Of a stretch of 64,000 nt of DNA, positions 1 to 13,453 are shown piece after piece. The first letter of the stretch is position 1. Every line of letters begins with the position of its first letter. The translations under genes and the position numbers were made by a program. The stretch is from Gymnorhina tibicen (lineage: Eukaryota; Chordata; Aves; Passeriformes; Artamidae). The DNA lies in the NCBI GenBank assembly GCA_013399875.1, contig VXAZ01006383.1, positions 558,001 to 622,000 on the forward strand, in the 5' to 3' direction. The notes below the pieces were generated by a model. It worked only from the letters and a program-made list of their open reading frames with translations. It was not told the DNA's origin and made no database searches.

Positions 1-3000
1 ATTTTTTTAAAGCACAAATAAAAAAGGAGAGTGATATCTTATTCTTCTTCCAGATTAAACATTAAAGACTGCTGTATGATCAGCATTGCACTGCTGCCTA
101 ATAGTGTACACTGTTGACACATTAATTGGTTTATTGACTAAAGTTTTACAACTTTTCATTCAGCCCAAAGTGCCCTTGCTCTGAACTCACCCAAAGAATT
201 ACCAGGTTCAATAATCTAAATTATATTCATTAATACAATAATAGATATATATATAATAAAAAAGAACAACTATTAACCTTCAAGCAAAGTAGAGCTACTG
301 ACTTCAGTAAGACTGGTTTTATATACCAAAAAAATGCCTAGACAATCAAAACTTTGAATACCCAAAATAAAATTTTCCTTTGAACATCACAAGCTATAAT
401 AAAATAAACTGGGAGTGTAAGTGTAATGCATATTCATATGGTAAAAAATGTTATGACATACAGAGAAAAAAAAGTATGAAATATAGGCTGACTGGTAAAT
501 TATGATAAAATAATATCATGTCAGATTTCCCTGTTGCTGTCAACCTTTTATAGATTTCATTCCTATCTTTCAAAATATTTTTAAAATAAAAATTGCAGAA
601 AAAAAAAATGTTCGGTATGACCTATCCAATTTGGAATTCAAATAGAAAGTCAATTTGACAAATTCTCTGTAAAGCATAAATTTCAAGCTTGTCACAATTC
701 TGTTATAGGATGAACGGAAATTGCAGGAAAGGCTCTAAGAATCAAGCAATTTAATGCAGATGCATACACACACCTGTGAGACCTCAACTCAGCTCTTCCA
801 TGGGATGCATTATCTTTACCTTCTAGAGACAAAATGACAGCTAATATACGAAGCATTAGGTCAAGAGAATTTGATGTTTGTAAGTCGAAAGATGTTAATA
901 TTAATAGACATACATACAAATATTCATGTAAAAGGGAGTACTGTTGACTAATCAAACCCACAAAATAGTAGAAAAGCCTCTACACGTACGCAGAACAAAG
1001 ATGTCAACTCAGCTGATGGAACAAAAGATGAAAAGGACAGAATTTATTGAAATAAGACACTGAAAGGAGGTCAAGGTACTTAGTGAACCAGCTGCTGACC
1101 TCATATCAAACTCAGTCCTAATCATAGTGAATGAAAATTACTCTTTGTAGATGGCTGGAAAAGGCTTTAAGCCACAAACTCATTCTAATATGCTACACAC
1201 AAAAACTGGAGAAGATATTATCATCCCCTAGACAACTCACTGAATTGTCTAGCTGCAAATCATATAAAATCATCCTTCATTTTCATTCACATTAATTGCC
1301 AGTCTATACCTAAATGAAGATGTAATTACATTTCTAAGAAAATACATAAAATCCATTCATAATTTAATGGTTTAGATGTCATGTATATAGCTAAGGTAAA
1401 TAACTCTGTTACTTCAAATGCCTGTCAGAGAGCTGCTTGCCCTTATGAAATTACTGGAGGTGCACAGGGAGGTAGAAGAATTTGGTATTTTGGGTTTGTT
1501 TCAGTCTTAAAAAGGTCAGGTCCAGTGAGAGCATAATTCTAAGAAAATTTCCCTAAATCCAGCATTTATGGAAAGAGAGATATCCACGTGCATTCTGACT
1601 CCACAGTCCTATTCTTAGAATATTCATCTACCAGTACACTGTGATATGTTAAGATTTTGTCAGAGGCATTTTTGGACCCAGTTACTCACCTGTAGCTGTC
1701 ATTATCCTGGATATTTCCTTACTAAGTGTCTATACCGTCACTATTCCCACAGTGCATTATGTAACGTACTTCAAACTGTTGCATGTACTGTCAAAATATC
1801 TAAATGCCACATGCTGAAAACACCTTCCAAGTTATCATGCTTGTTATTGTTCGTCAGACATGCCTGGTTGCTCCTGATTAACTCATTCACTATACATAGC
1901 ACCAAACTGGCTAACACAGAATTTGGATTTTTGAGGATAGATGCCAAGATAATACCCTGACACCCATCCCAAAGTTTCAGGTGAAAATCCATTTATCAAA
2001 GAAAAAAAATTCCTTCAGTAGTCAGTTCCCTGTGGGAAACCTGAAATCCCCCAAAACACTGGCCCTTGGCAGTGAGTCTGACAGTATTCTCCATTTACAT
2101 CTACAACAAACCCACTTGATGATAAGGAGAGGTCACCAAACGTGGTGGCTGCTGTCTTAGTAACCATCAGAGTCAGTTATTCATACTGCTTGTAGTCAGG
2201 CTAAAAGTTCCTGAGGCTTTGCCATCTGGAAAATTTTGCATAGCATCTCTAATAACTTCTTTTATTTTATTTCTTTTTTGTCCATGACTAGATTTGATCC
2301 AGCAACGGTTTGGAAGTAAACCTGCTCATTCTCTTTTTTTCAGGTGATCTTTACAGGCAATTCAAAATAAGACTTTTTTTTTTCCTTTTTATCTATTTTT
2401 TTTTCTCTAGACTGAGCTGTATTAGAGATTAATTTGGAAAACCAGATACATACCATGGAAAAAAACCCTCTGAATGTACCAGAAATGAGAAAATAAGAAA
2501 AGACTACAGACAAATCTCTCTCTGTCCTGCTGTGTCTCTTCCTCACGTGTTCTCTCAGATCAGCTAGCTTACAATAGCTTGCCTATTGCAAACAGCGCCA
2601 TAGAAGTGACTTTCCTTTAGAGGAGAAAAATAACGGGAGAAAAACAGAGCAACCTTTTCCTCCATCCTTCCTACAACTGTTTGCACCTCTGTTCCCTGCT
2701 CTGCCTGACAAATTCCAAGTCTCTGTTGTGTGGCAAGTCCCATCATTTGTCTTAACTTTCCTCTTCTCTCTCTCCCCCTATCCAATGCCCAGCTGCTCCC
2801 AGCAAAGGGGTAAACACTCTCTTGGCAGATATACACCTGAGAAAAAATGCAGAGGCCAGTTCAATGCAAAATATGAGTCTTTTTCCCAACTGCTCATTTG
2901 CTGTCTTTTTAAAGAAACATACTATTGCAAATTGCAACAAAGAATAAAATAGAAATATTCTAAGGACTTAATGAAACTTTTCTCTGTGTAAAGACTCTTC

Positions 3001-5970
3001 CAGATTTTTATTTTCCTTCATCTTTTTAAAATCACCATTTACTATAGTGACTCCATCAAATATCTTGCTCTGAATCTTCTACTAAACATGGTATTAAATT
3101 CAAAGACCTACAAGATCGCATTCTATTCAGTTGTGGAGTCAATTAATTTCATCTTCTTTTGGTTTTAGTTTTTGGGTACCCTAATTTAATTCTTCCTCAG
3201 GTTTTGACTCGTTCAACTCTTTTTCTCCAATGTCCGTAAGGGCATGTATACCACCAGTTTTGTACTGGCTAATTAAATCTTTTTTTAAATCAAGATAACC
3301 ACAAAGCATCTTAGATTTTCCATACATACATTGAATTGTGCTGTTCAAAAAGAATTGTTGGTATCTACAGTATCAAAACTTCTGTACAGCAGATGAAGTA
3401 CAGCAGATCCGCTTCAGCTCTTGTCTTGCACAGCATCAAGCACAGAGAAAATGACATCCACAGACAGGCTCCCACTGATGGGTACTAGCCAGGGGAATTG
3501 AGGACAGCTTGTATGTCATCCAGCAGACCAGGACAGATTCACATTGGTTAAACTACTATGAAAAGGGAGTTTCAGTCTATAAGAGTGAGAATATGTACAT
3601 ATCTATGAAGAACTCAAGTTTACCAATTCAATCTCATTTTTCTTAGTGTAGTCATTTTGGCTCAATTAACCACTTTCATTGCATAGTATGTCTAAAAAGT
3701 GCCCTTTATTGGGCAATATACTAAAATAACTGTTGGGTGTTGGTGTTGCTGTTGATTTAACATGTACCATTTCCCATTAAATACTATAGCTACCAAACAG
3801 TTTCTAAAATTTAGATTTCATTATCCAAATTTTATTTTCATATGTGTGAGCTCCTTAGGAAACTATGCAAATCATCCCCCAACTAATTTTTTATAGTGAT
3901 GAATGTAAATGAGAATGGAAGTAGCGCTATACAAAATTAGCCCATTTTCCTCTGAAGCTCCTTCACACTGCCACTTTCCTAAATACTTGCATGAGTTTGT
4001 CTCCTCTTGTGCAACTTCCTCAAGAATTCTAAGCCAGTGAACACATGCACTACTACTGATACTTAAAATATCATCCAAATTTCTGTTATCCATGCATGTG
4101 ACAGTGTCCTGTTTCAAACTCTTGATTTACTAGATATTGCTATGAACTTCTTCATGACCTGAATTCTTTGACCTGTTTCTAAAAACAAAGCAAGAAAAAA
4201 CAAACAACAAACAGAAAAAACACCTTTCCCCTCTAAAAAAGCCCGAAGAAACAAAACAACCAAAAAACCCTGAAACCACAACCTCTCACCAGTTAAATAT
4301 TAAGATATTTTAACCTCTTCACCATAGGCAGGCTATTCCTTAACATTTCTTTAATGTTAGTATGATTTAGCTTCAGATTTGAAGTGTAACTACACCGCTG
4401 CAGGAGAGCCGATGTTTTCTTAGGAGGAGCAAATAGTAGTTTTCCAGCAAAACACTCATGGAAATCTTTTGTTATTCTTATTGTTTCAAAACAATTTAGT
4501 TGAATAAATAAAGCAGCTCTCATTCACAATATGCTGTATTTGATAAGAAAAACAAGAACATGTGGGTTTGGAAAGACAACAAGCTTCATAACTTTTATTA
4601 GTGTTTCATGACAGTCAATTTCTGTATACATTGCCTTGCAAAGATGTGATGGTACCTTAACTGAATTTGAAAAACATCAGAGACTCTCAAAGCTAGTCAG
4701 AAAAAAAACCACATCTAGAAATATCATAACACATTTCTCAGCAAAATGTTCATTTTCATTCTTCTCTAGAGATATGGAAATTTCGATAAATTCAAATAAA
4801 AGATATTGAGTTTAGGGAATGAACACCAAATGCTTATCCATGATATTTTCTCTATCAGTAATCAGGAACTGCATTTTGGAAGATCAAAAAAGCTCTCCTT
4901 TCTCTGCTCTCACATCTTCTCCCCTGCACACCACATTGTCACATATGCATTCCTCTGGTAACTGAAGCAAGCAAAAATCTCTAGCTAAAAACAACAACAC
5001 ACAATTTCAAATGTTTGTGGAGCTGAGGTTACACTTCATTACTAATCAAAAAGTTTCAGATTTTATTAAGAACTTCTGCATAAAAAGGTGATTTTCATCT
5101 AAAGTGTAATCCTATTCTGTAAATTGAATTCATAAACATTACAGAACACTTTTGCATTTTCAGTACACCACAGGATTCACTATCAAATTTCCTGAATTTA
5201 CAAGTCAATAGACAGTCTTTCAATCTATCTGGTCTTTGCAGTCTCAGCGTGCTACTTGTAAGCCAAGCTGTTGTCCTTCTGGCTTTGCATATTGCTGCCA
5301 GCACTAAAGATTAGTCAGACCAAATTCCTCACTCCATAGACACAGCCCAGGGAACTGGGGTGTGCCGACTGTTCCCAGATGAACAGATACCTCAGGTGGT
5401 AAGTTAAGTGAAGCTTCATACTGCACTACAAAGCAGCAAGTCAACTTACTGGCTGTAGTGCCTTTCTATCATGTTCCTCAATGTTACCTGTTCTAGAAAC
5501 ATAGGCCTCTATATTGATCCCACAGACACAAGCACATACAGCACACCCCCCACTACCACCTTTTTAATCTACAGTTTCCTTCCTTTTTCAAATGAAAGAT
5601 GAAATAGTTATCATAAAAGAAACCAGAGGGCAGCATGTGATAAAAGTTCTATTCAATCTGTTTTTCAGAGTAATGCTGCGCTTAAAATACCATCCTGCCT
5701 CAACCAACCACTTCGTTTCTAAGAAAAAATTTGAATGGCATGATAAGATGTCATTGTTTGCAACAGTAAAAAGGAACTGAACACAGAAATTCCAGAAGAT
5801 CTTCTGCAGTCTTAAGTTCTCCACATGCTCTAAATATGCATGTTGTCTTTTATCTGTGTTCTGTTCTGAATTTGCCCCTCAAACCAGCTGTCATCCTGGA
5901 TGCCTGCAGCTCTATTACCAGGAGGAAACACCAACACTATCACTAAGGATTTGCTACTGGATCAATTCTG
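1..5970. other. Unique AT-rich non-coding DNA
   Basis: No gene or interspersed repeat is recognisable. Open frames here are at most about 100 codons and resemble no known protein. Local content: an AT dinucleotide stretch near 241-265, T-rich tracts near 2260-2415, a CT-rich stretch near 2640-2800, and an A/C-rich low-complexity stretch near 4190-4285. The short direct repeat 'gtacagcagat' occurs twice near 3385-3410. Intron or intergenic DNA is the simplest reading. Confidence 0.7.
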
Positions 5971-6049
5971 TAGGTGTTATAAATCAGCATAGCTTCAGTA
6001 ACTTCAACTAAGTGATAATGATTTACAGCGCCCTGAGGATCTGGCCCTC
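5971..6049. repeat. Ancient palindromic amniote repeat, degraded
   Basis: The left part reads 'ataaatcagcatagcttcag' and the right part has 'atgatttacagcg' followed by 'ctgaggatctggccc'. This matches my memory of a widespread amniote repeat whose arms read roughly 'gtaaatcagcatagctcca' and its reverse complement, ending in 'gaggatctggccc', common in turtles and crocodilians. The central arms have diverged here and no longer pair well. The family name is not certain. Confidence 0.45.
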
Positions 6050-8967
6050 TGTCTTAATTACTTCATTACTCTGCATATTCCTGAAAGGAACACTAACCTT
6101 TTTTCTAAATTACTTTTACTTCAACCCACCTGTTATAAGTCTGATGTGGATTTATACAGAGTTCATATCATACTTTCTTACTTATTTTTGAAAAAGCATT
6201 GCCCTGAGTCTGCCCATGGTCCATAAATGATCTATATGGCTGACTGAATCAAGCCTGAGCTGGTGCTTTCAGCAGGTATGAATTCAATTCCTCAAGACCA
6301 ATCCATTAGAATCTAAGCACTATTAATAGAGTGGAGAGGAAGAAACACATTTTTTCTGTTCCAGGGAATAAGAAGCTGGCCACTTCTGGCAGGAAGTTAT
6401 TTGATCAGGTCTGTCAGAGCCAGAAGACCACAGTGACTACCTTCTCATAATAACAAGTAGCTTATTCCCAGGAAAGGAGAAAGTTGCTGTTGGGAAGCAT
6501 GTTTTATTGTATTCCTTCAAGACACCACTAAAGCTAAGAGCTCAGCTGGATTCTAAGGAGCTTTAGGTATTTATATGAATAACAAGACCATTGACTGCTA
6601 TACTAGACAGTATATATATATATTTTTTTTTAATAAAATAAACTTTCCAGTGCATAACTTTGCTACTAGAACTATGGGATAAAAACAGGTTCAGTGGTAT
6701 TGCTCGCTGCTATGTTTCCAGTTTGGAGCTTTTCGCTATTCACTGAATTTCCCTCTGATGCTGTCTACTGTTAAAAAAGTACCCTGAGGGAAGACCACTC
6801 TGATCCTCCATGACATGGCCTGAAAATTAAAGAATTCAGTCAGTAAGCAAAAACCTAACTAACAACTGCATTTCATTTGGAAACTCATTTAAAAAAAAAA
6901 AATAAGTGTTGTGTTGATCCCGAGGTTAAAGTCAGGCACCAATAACCCACATCAAATTTATTATGTGGACATTTAAACACCTCCAGAGTCCTCTGAAAGT
7001 AGCACTAGCACAGAAGAAATAATTTAGATGGAGTTGGAGAGTTATTTTGTCTCCCTAAAACCTGATATTTTTCTAAAAGCAAATGTCTTCAAAGCATTCT
7101 CTGCAGAAATATGCAATGATTGTCTTTAAGTCAACATTTTTCAAATGTTACAATACTGTAGAGCTGAAATGGTATTTTTCATAAACCTAAAGTAGAATGA
7201 ACTGACATCTCACATACCATACTTTATTAACAAGCCCAGGCTTTTAAATAGCATGTCCAACCATAAGAGGTATTTAAAGAGTGACATAAGATTCCATACC
7301 CTAAATGAATGAATATTAACACCAGTTTCTAGAAGGTTACAATTATATCAGGCTGAAAACACTACAGAAAATACAAAATGTACTTTGGATAGGCTAAAGA
7401 AGAATTCTCAGTACATAGCAACAAAGTCTCCTGCTCAGATCTTTGCGCTTTGCCCAACCAAAAGAGTGCAGAACAGGATTGGCAGAGTGCAAGGAACAGA
7501 ATTTTTCACTCCCAAATTCATAGAAATAACCAGCTCCAAGAGAAGGAGAGTTAAAGGTGATGACATTGTAATTGAGGTAATATTGATTTTATATATGAGT
7601 TACATACCTAGAGAATAGGAATGAACCGAGTGTACAATTTAAATAAAACTCACGCCTTACTGATTTCTTAAGAGTTATTTCATTGCACTTCTAACAGGTA
7701 AGGAAATACAATTTCTTGTATTTCTAGTCATTCCCTCTTCAAAATTTATTTTAGGCTACAAAAGGATATTTTACACATCAAGTGAAATTCTCCTCAATAG
7801 TAAGGACTAGTGCAGTAAATGCCTGCCTGACTTCTGTAGGATCAGGATGAATTTAAAGGGCCACTAATTCATGCAAACATTTGCGCATCATCATTCTGCA
7901 TCACTGCAGTGTTTGCAGTGTTATTGCTAACCTCATAAAATAAAGTCAAAAAACCACTAAATGAATTACTATAGTCTTCCATTAGTCTGTATGGAGCCAT
8001 AAGTAAGGTACTAATTTTAATAAATTTCCCTACTGTTTCTGTGAGAGAGAATAGCTGCTAAATGTTCTGATTTCCCCCTATATACTTCCAACTTCATAGG
8101 CTTGCTGTTGCTATTCTTTCTGTGCACTTTTTGTACATCAAGGACAAATCTTATTATCATATCTATTCTTAATGCTTATCTTCAGTCAAGACACCCACCA
8201 GTGCTCCTCCCACCCTTTAGAAAATAGCATTTCTTGGGATTTAGTGACTGATCTGTAGGCCCATATGAACTGAATTTGAATCTCCCACTATGTTTCAGGA
8301 ATGACTTCACTGAAATTGCATGGGTATTCAGAGACTAAAGATTAAGTGGATTTCAGCCACAGCAGTATCAAGACATTTGTTAGACTAAAGGAGAGTGCAT
8401 GAAGAAAAGGAAGGGGTGAGCCACTTAAAATTTCAATCTAGAATTTCCATTCTGTAATCTCGTAATCCCTCTTCCTATCTCCTTTCTTCGCTCCTACTCC
8501 AAAATATTGTTTGTTACATCTTCTGTCTTACAAAAAAAAAAAAAAAAAAATTGCTACCTGATTCTCTCTTCTAGCCACAATAATCCCATTTGCCTACTAC
8601 ATTTCCTATCTTCTCTCTCCTCAGCCCCAGGCTTTTGATCTGAAGTCACTACATCACTAGTAAACTATCGCTGCTCAACCCCTGCTGTGAATCACAAAGT
8701 CAGTGCAGAAACTAATTACGGACCTATAGCTGGCAGGAAGCAGTAACTGCTTTCTGCATCTCTGTGCCCCAAAATATGAGCCTACACAACTATACCCTGC
8801 TGGTGAGCTGCTATGCAGTAAGAGCAATTTGCATTCACTGGTCAGTGCCTATTGCGTCTCAGGGATGACTGTTCACCGTTAGGAAAAATGGTCACTGCCA
8901 GCCACTGACTGGCAACCACTGTGTGCAGAAATGAGTCACCAATGTCTCCTATCACTAGACAAGTAGT
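6050..8967. other. Unique AT-rich non-coding DNA
   Basis: No gene is recognised. Simple sequence includes a TA/T-rich run near 6611-6640, a 12-A run at 6891-6902 and a 19-A run at 8532-8550. The long A run has no recognisable retroposed sequence directly upstream, so I treat it as a simple repeat and not as a retrotransposon tail. Confidence 0.65.
8532..8550. repeat. Poly-A run of 19
   Basis: Uninterrupted A19, the longest mononucleotide run noticed in the window. It is flanked by pyrimidine-rich DNA and not by an identifiable retroposed element. Confidence 0.9.
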
Positions 8968-9141
8968 CACAGATTGCCCAGAGAAGTGATATATGCCTCA
9001 TCCCTGGAAACATCAAGGTCAGTTTTGACTCGGCTCTGAGCAACCTGTTCTAGTTGAAGATGTCCCTGCTTATTGCAAGGGGTTGGACTAGATGACTTTT
9101 AAAGGTTCCTTCCAACCCAAACTACTGTATGATTCTATTAT
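8968..9141 (+). mobile_element. CR1 LINE 3' end fragment
   Basis: The stretch follows the avian CR1 3' untranslated region in order: 'cagattgcccagagaagtg', 'tcatccctggaaacatcaag', 'gagcaacctgttctagt', 'ggggttggactagatgac', 'ccttccaacccaaac', and finally 'atgattctatt', a decayed copy of the 8-bp CR1 terminal repeat. It is heavily 5'-truncated, as most CR1 copies are, and keeps only about 175 bp of untranslated sequence with no coding part. Several substitutions against the pattern show it is not recent. Confidence 0.88.
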
Positions 9142-10321
9142 TGTGAATCCAAATTTGAAAATGGCAAATATTGCAATAACGGCAGGTGACACTGATGAGT
9201 TGCAGCATGACGAATCCAGTTTGAAGCACCTGATCAGCATGCAGTAGTGAAATACCTACTTTTGTCAGGATAGACATCAACATTGATAGTAACTATTAAT
9301 CAAGTACTACCCAAACTGGAAGCAGGCTACTACCAGTTAGTGATAGGTAGTACCTGTCCTAAATACATGAAGTCCTCACTAATCAAGGCTAAATAATTAA
9401 CTCTTGTAGCAATGGAGGCTTACCAGCTTTTCTCTTCTTTTATCATCTTATGATACCCTCATGCCCAAGTTTTCCTCTTATATTTTGCTACAATATCCTG
9501 CCACCCTCTCTCTAGAGTTTAGTAGTATGACAGAACATTCCAGGTTCATTTTCTTTCTACCTGCAATAACCGAAACAACTGCTTCTCCCAAGCCCTTCTT
9601 TTCTCCATCTTCGTACGGGTATAGAGCCTATGCTCTCTCTACAAACTGTTCAGCAAGAAACTGGAGCAGCAGCCATAGCTAACTGCTGCCCAGGCAATGT
9701 TTACTTGCTACATAGCTGTCTGCAAGCTTGAGAGGTGGTAATCTTGGTTTATGTCAAGAACAAGGAAGGCTAAGAAAATACTTTGATGTGTCACATGAAG
9801 TATTGGTTTGCCTGGGGTCGGTTTAGATTTGTAGTCTTACCCAAGGGTGTTTTCTTTAGGATCTAGATTACAATAGATGTGGTTGTTGTGTGGAGTTCTC
9901 CCTCGCCTCTGCTTGTTTTTCAGGTTATATCAAAAAATTTTTGAAAACGTCCTTTCTAAGAAGAATTACTTAAAAAAAGAACTGGTAAGAAAAGATCTTA
10001 AGTCAGATCCCAAAGCTCTGGAAAAATGAATGCCCCAATTTCCTACTGTTGTGAATCTCACATATTATGTTCTTATCCAGCATTTTCAATCCATATATTT
10101 TACTGAGGTCATCAACTTGGTTTGTATTTTACAAATGCACAAAATGGGTAATGAAGTGAATGGATGTTCAGTAAGATAGTTTCAGAGCCAGGAACGAATA
10201 ACAGTATTTTCAATCCCTTTCCAGTATACTGTGTGTGCAATAACAAAGAGCTATGTAAATGGCTGTGAAAGAACAGAATCACCCCAGTGCAAGTGATTAT
10301 ACAGAAAAGTTTGAAGAAAAG
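9142..10321. other. Unique non-coding DNA with one hairpin
   Basis: No gene or repeat family is recognised. A nested inverted repeat lies at 9304-9353: an 8-bp arm (gtactacc/ggtagtac) encloses a 6-bp arm (aactgg/ccagtt). A 73-codon open frame near 9461-9682 has no recognisable similarity. Confidence 0.6.
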
Positions 10322-10409
10322 TGGAAAATCAGGCTCTCTGTGAGACTGATGCCTTGAGTGGCTACCTAGAAACAGAGACTAGACAGGAGCAAGGGAATAA
10401 AGGTAGGTA

Positions 10410-10415
10410 TTTATT
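10410..10415 (-). terminator. LTR polyadenylation signal
   Basis: The minus strand reads AATAAA about 95 bases downstream of the LTR TATA box, the position expected at the end of an R region. It could still act as a polyadenylation site for minus-strand transcripts. Confidence 0.6.
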
Positions 10416-10505
10416 TGAAGGGCCTTCAAAGGTACACCCTGGGGAGCCAGAGGCTACTTCCAGAATGGACCCCAAGATGGACAATGAGTCACGAGTTCTT
10501 CCCAC

Positions 10506-10512
10506 TTTTATA
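10506..10512 (-). promoter_or_regulatory. LTR TATA box
   Basis: The minus strand reads TATAAAAG, with the polyadenylation signal correctly placed downstream. It is inferred to be the ancestral retroviral core promoter; present activity is unknown. Confidence 0.6.
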
Positions 10513-10700
10513 GGTTTGGTCCATTTGCATATCAGTATAAATTCACCAATTAAAACTCCACCTCTCTCGCAGCCCTAGTTTACACCTTTGGGTCTAGGAC
10601 AATCTGAGTGTCCTTGAATAGCAAGCTCAGAGAAGCTCTGTTGTGTCTATCTGGACTAGGAGAGCAGCTAACAAGCTACAAGAAACTTCAGAGTTACACA

Positions 10701-13453
10701 CTAGGCAATACAGGATTTGAAAAATATACAAGTTAAAACCTAAGGCATCAAGACACAAAGCAAGAAGATAAACCAAATGTACCTTCCTCCTTTATTAACT
10801 TTCTTAATGAGGTTTTCTCTGACTACCATGAACTCTAACGAGACCAAGAACCATCTATTTTAAATGCCAAGCAAACCCCTGCTAAGCAATAGACTCCTTC
10901 TTTGTAGGGCTGATGCTCTCGAATCTTCAGAGTAACTGGCAAGGCTTCGCCATCTGGACATTTTTTTTGTTTTTACTTTGTATTTTGAGTATGTGATAAA
11001 ACCCAGTGAAAGGTTTTGCCTTTACAAGCAGAGGTATATGTTTTTTTAAAATGGGTAAACATCATTGCAATAACATATGTGGAAAGATCAAAATACAATT
11101 TCTTTTTATTATTCTTATTATTACATTATTACACAATGGCACCCTCTTCAGAGAAGTTTGCAACATAATATTGATTTAATGTGCCACTTCATATGCGTTC
11201 CATGTCCTCAGATTAAAGATTTAAATTAATATGATAAGTGAAACAGTAAGAAATTCAACAAATCACCAGATAGGATTATCCACACAGGGTATAGTTTATA
11301 GTAAAAAAAAAAAAAATCCACAAACACACAAACAAACAAAAAACCACTCCAGCAGCCACAGCCTAGGCCAGATTTAATTTGCTTGATTGATCTTGAGATC
11401 TTTGAGAGCAAATTCATTATTCTCCTATTAACTATTATCATTGTTGGAATTTAAAAGGGACCTGTAAACCTGTTAAACTGGTCTTAAATGTTGCAATCCA
11501 TTTATTGAACAGACTAGCAATGAAAAATTAATTATTAAATAACCACCACAGAAAAACATCAGTGGCCTTGTCACCTTAGAGCTAGATTGATAGCACGTTA
11601 CCTTCTGGAGAGGTGGGGCCCTGCAACACTCAAATATAAACCTTGGAAGGATAATGCTGAGTATGTCACTGCATAAGTCGCATTTTTAATTTAATGTTTT
11701 ATTAAATGTTAGATAGAATAAATTTATCCGGGCTTCACAGACTCTGTCTTAATAAATGAATTGGCACTCTTTCAGATGTAAAAAATGATCACAGCTTCTC
11801 AAGGGCATTGGAAACCCTGAAGCATAAGACACCAGTAAATACAAAAAGCAGAGGCAGCATGGACAGTGATATATTTGCAAGCACTGCGGGTGAGCCAACA
11901 CTTTCAAACTGCTGAGGCTAACAAAACAAGGGCAGTGAACTCCCAAAATGGTAAAAGCACCTGCAGTAAGAAGCTGTGCTTGAGTGCTGTTGCACAAACA
12001 TGTCCACTACTGAAAAGAAGTGGAAAGGGTGTGGGTTTATCACCCTCCTGCTACTATATTTCAAGATATGTTTGTACGTTTAAAATTTCATGAGCAGCAT
12101 TAATAATTTATTTTTCTCTCGTCCTTTAATTTTCTAAGACTAGACTTTGAAAACAACAGGCATGGAGAAGATATATTCTCTCCCTCCTGTACAGTTATCT
12201 ACAGAATGTTCACTTGTGTTTCCCTGTAGAACTGCTGTCATTAGTAATATTTAATCTGGCTAGGAAAAATGGTTACAAGTTCTTAAGTCAAAACCAATAT
12301 GCCCCTGTCCTGGCACATCTCTCCAGAGAGAAGATTTCTGCAAGCGGCTCCATTTCGAAACATTTGGCTTACATAAGGCAGGACAGCTCAACACTAACGC
12401 TCAGGCACTGAAACGCTTTCACAGCATAGTTGAGCTGCATTATGCATTTCCACAGACACTAAACTAAATGATTGTAAGTGGCCGTTAAAATGGCCATAAA
12501 ACTGCCCTTTCTCACATTGTCAAACAAAAAAACCCCCAAAACACGTGGCATGCTTTTTTCCCAGAATTCTAAAATGTTGGTGTTCAATAGCTGTCCGTCT
12601 CACGCTGCCACGTTACGACGTTAGCCAGCACACGAACAACAGGCTCCAATAAGCAAGGCGCAAAACTACAGAAAGCAGTGAGTTGTGCTAAAATTGTCTT
12701 CTCCTGCACTCTCTGCTGCTTGAATTCATGCAGCTGGCATCCTCTTGCTGAATACACAAGAGCATTTGAATAAGAAGGTAAAAAGGAAGAGGAAGAGAAA
12801 CTTCCTTGGAGTCTGGCATTTTTCCAGAAAGCCAGGAAGAAAGTTCTCAGCATGTAAACGCTATAAAGGAAAGTGAATGACAAAACAAAACACACAATTG
12901 TGCTGATAAGTTCTAAATATATGATATTCTTGGTCTAACTACATGACACTTGCACCCCACTTATGAGTCCTACAACTGATGAGAGGAAATCAGAAGGACT
13001 TTATTCATCAGAAAGTGAAATGTGACTTCACATAGACATATGATTGCATGGAAACACAAGCAGTGAGATGAGCTCACTACCAGTAAAAAATGACAAAAAA
13101 CCAAAGCTGAGCTACGCTATATCTAATCCTGTCTTTAACTGACCCAAGGAAATATATTACAGTCTCAGACAAGCAGTCACAGTTTATAACAGAACCTACA
13201 TATTTGTATGGAAATTTAATTTTTTTATTCAAAACATGAAGGAAAAAATATGAAACAAAAATGTCTGTCTTTTTTTCTCTTTCATTCCATGAGGATAATA
13301 ACTTACACGTTAGTGGTCTTTCCTGAAGTGTACATCACTGGATCCAAGAACAGACAGTGGTTTTGAAACTGTTATGTTATGTATTTATATGAAGAATACA
13401 TTGTGTTCAAGAAATAAATGAGATAAGTAATATCCTGAATTTAATTTTGGATA
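10701..13453. other. Unique AT-rich non-coding DNA
   Basis: No gene is recognised. An A14 run followed by CAAA-type sequence lies at 11303-11345. Open frames of up to about 103 codons (for example minus strand 12584-12895) show no domain, signal peptide or similarity I can name. Confidence 0.62.

Larger units (their letters stand above)
10322..10700 (-). mobile_element. Solo LTR, endogenous retrovirus, minus strand
   Basis: Read on the minus strand, this has U3-R-U5 order: a U3 of about 190 bp, a TATA box (TATAAAA, plus-strand 10506-10512), then about 95 bases later a polyadenylation signal (AATAAA, plus-strand 10410-10415), then U5 ending near a CA (plus-strand TG at 10322). The text around 'gggccttcaaaggtacaccc' and 'ttcccacttttataggtttg' matches an avian LTR I remember. 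No primer-binding site or retroviral coding sequence adjoins it, so it is probably a solo LTR. The outer end is uncertain by a few tens of bases and no target-site duplication was found. Confidence 0.72.

Noticed and set aside
8532..8550. Poly-A tail of a processed pseudogene
   Set aside because: No retroposed coding sequence or target-site duplication is visible upstream.
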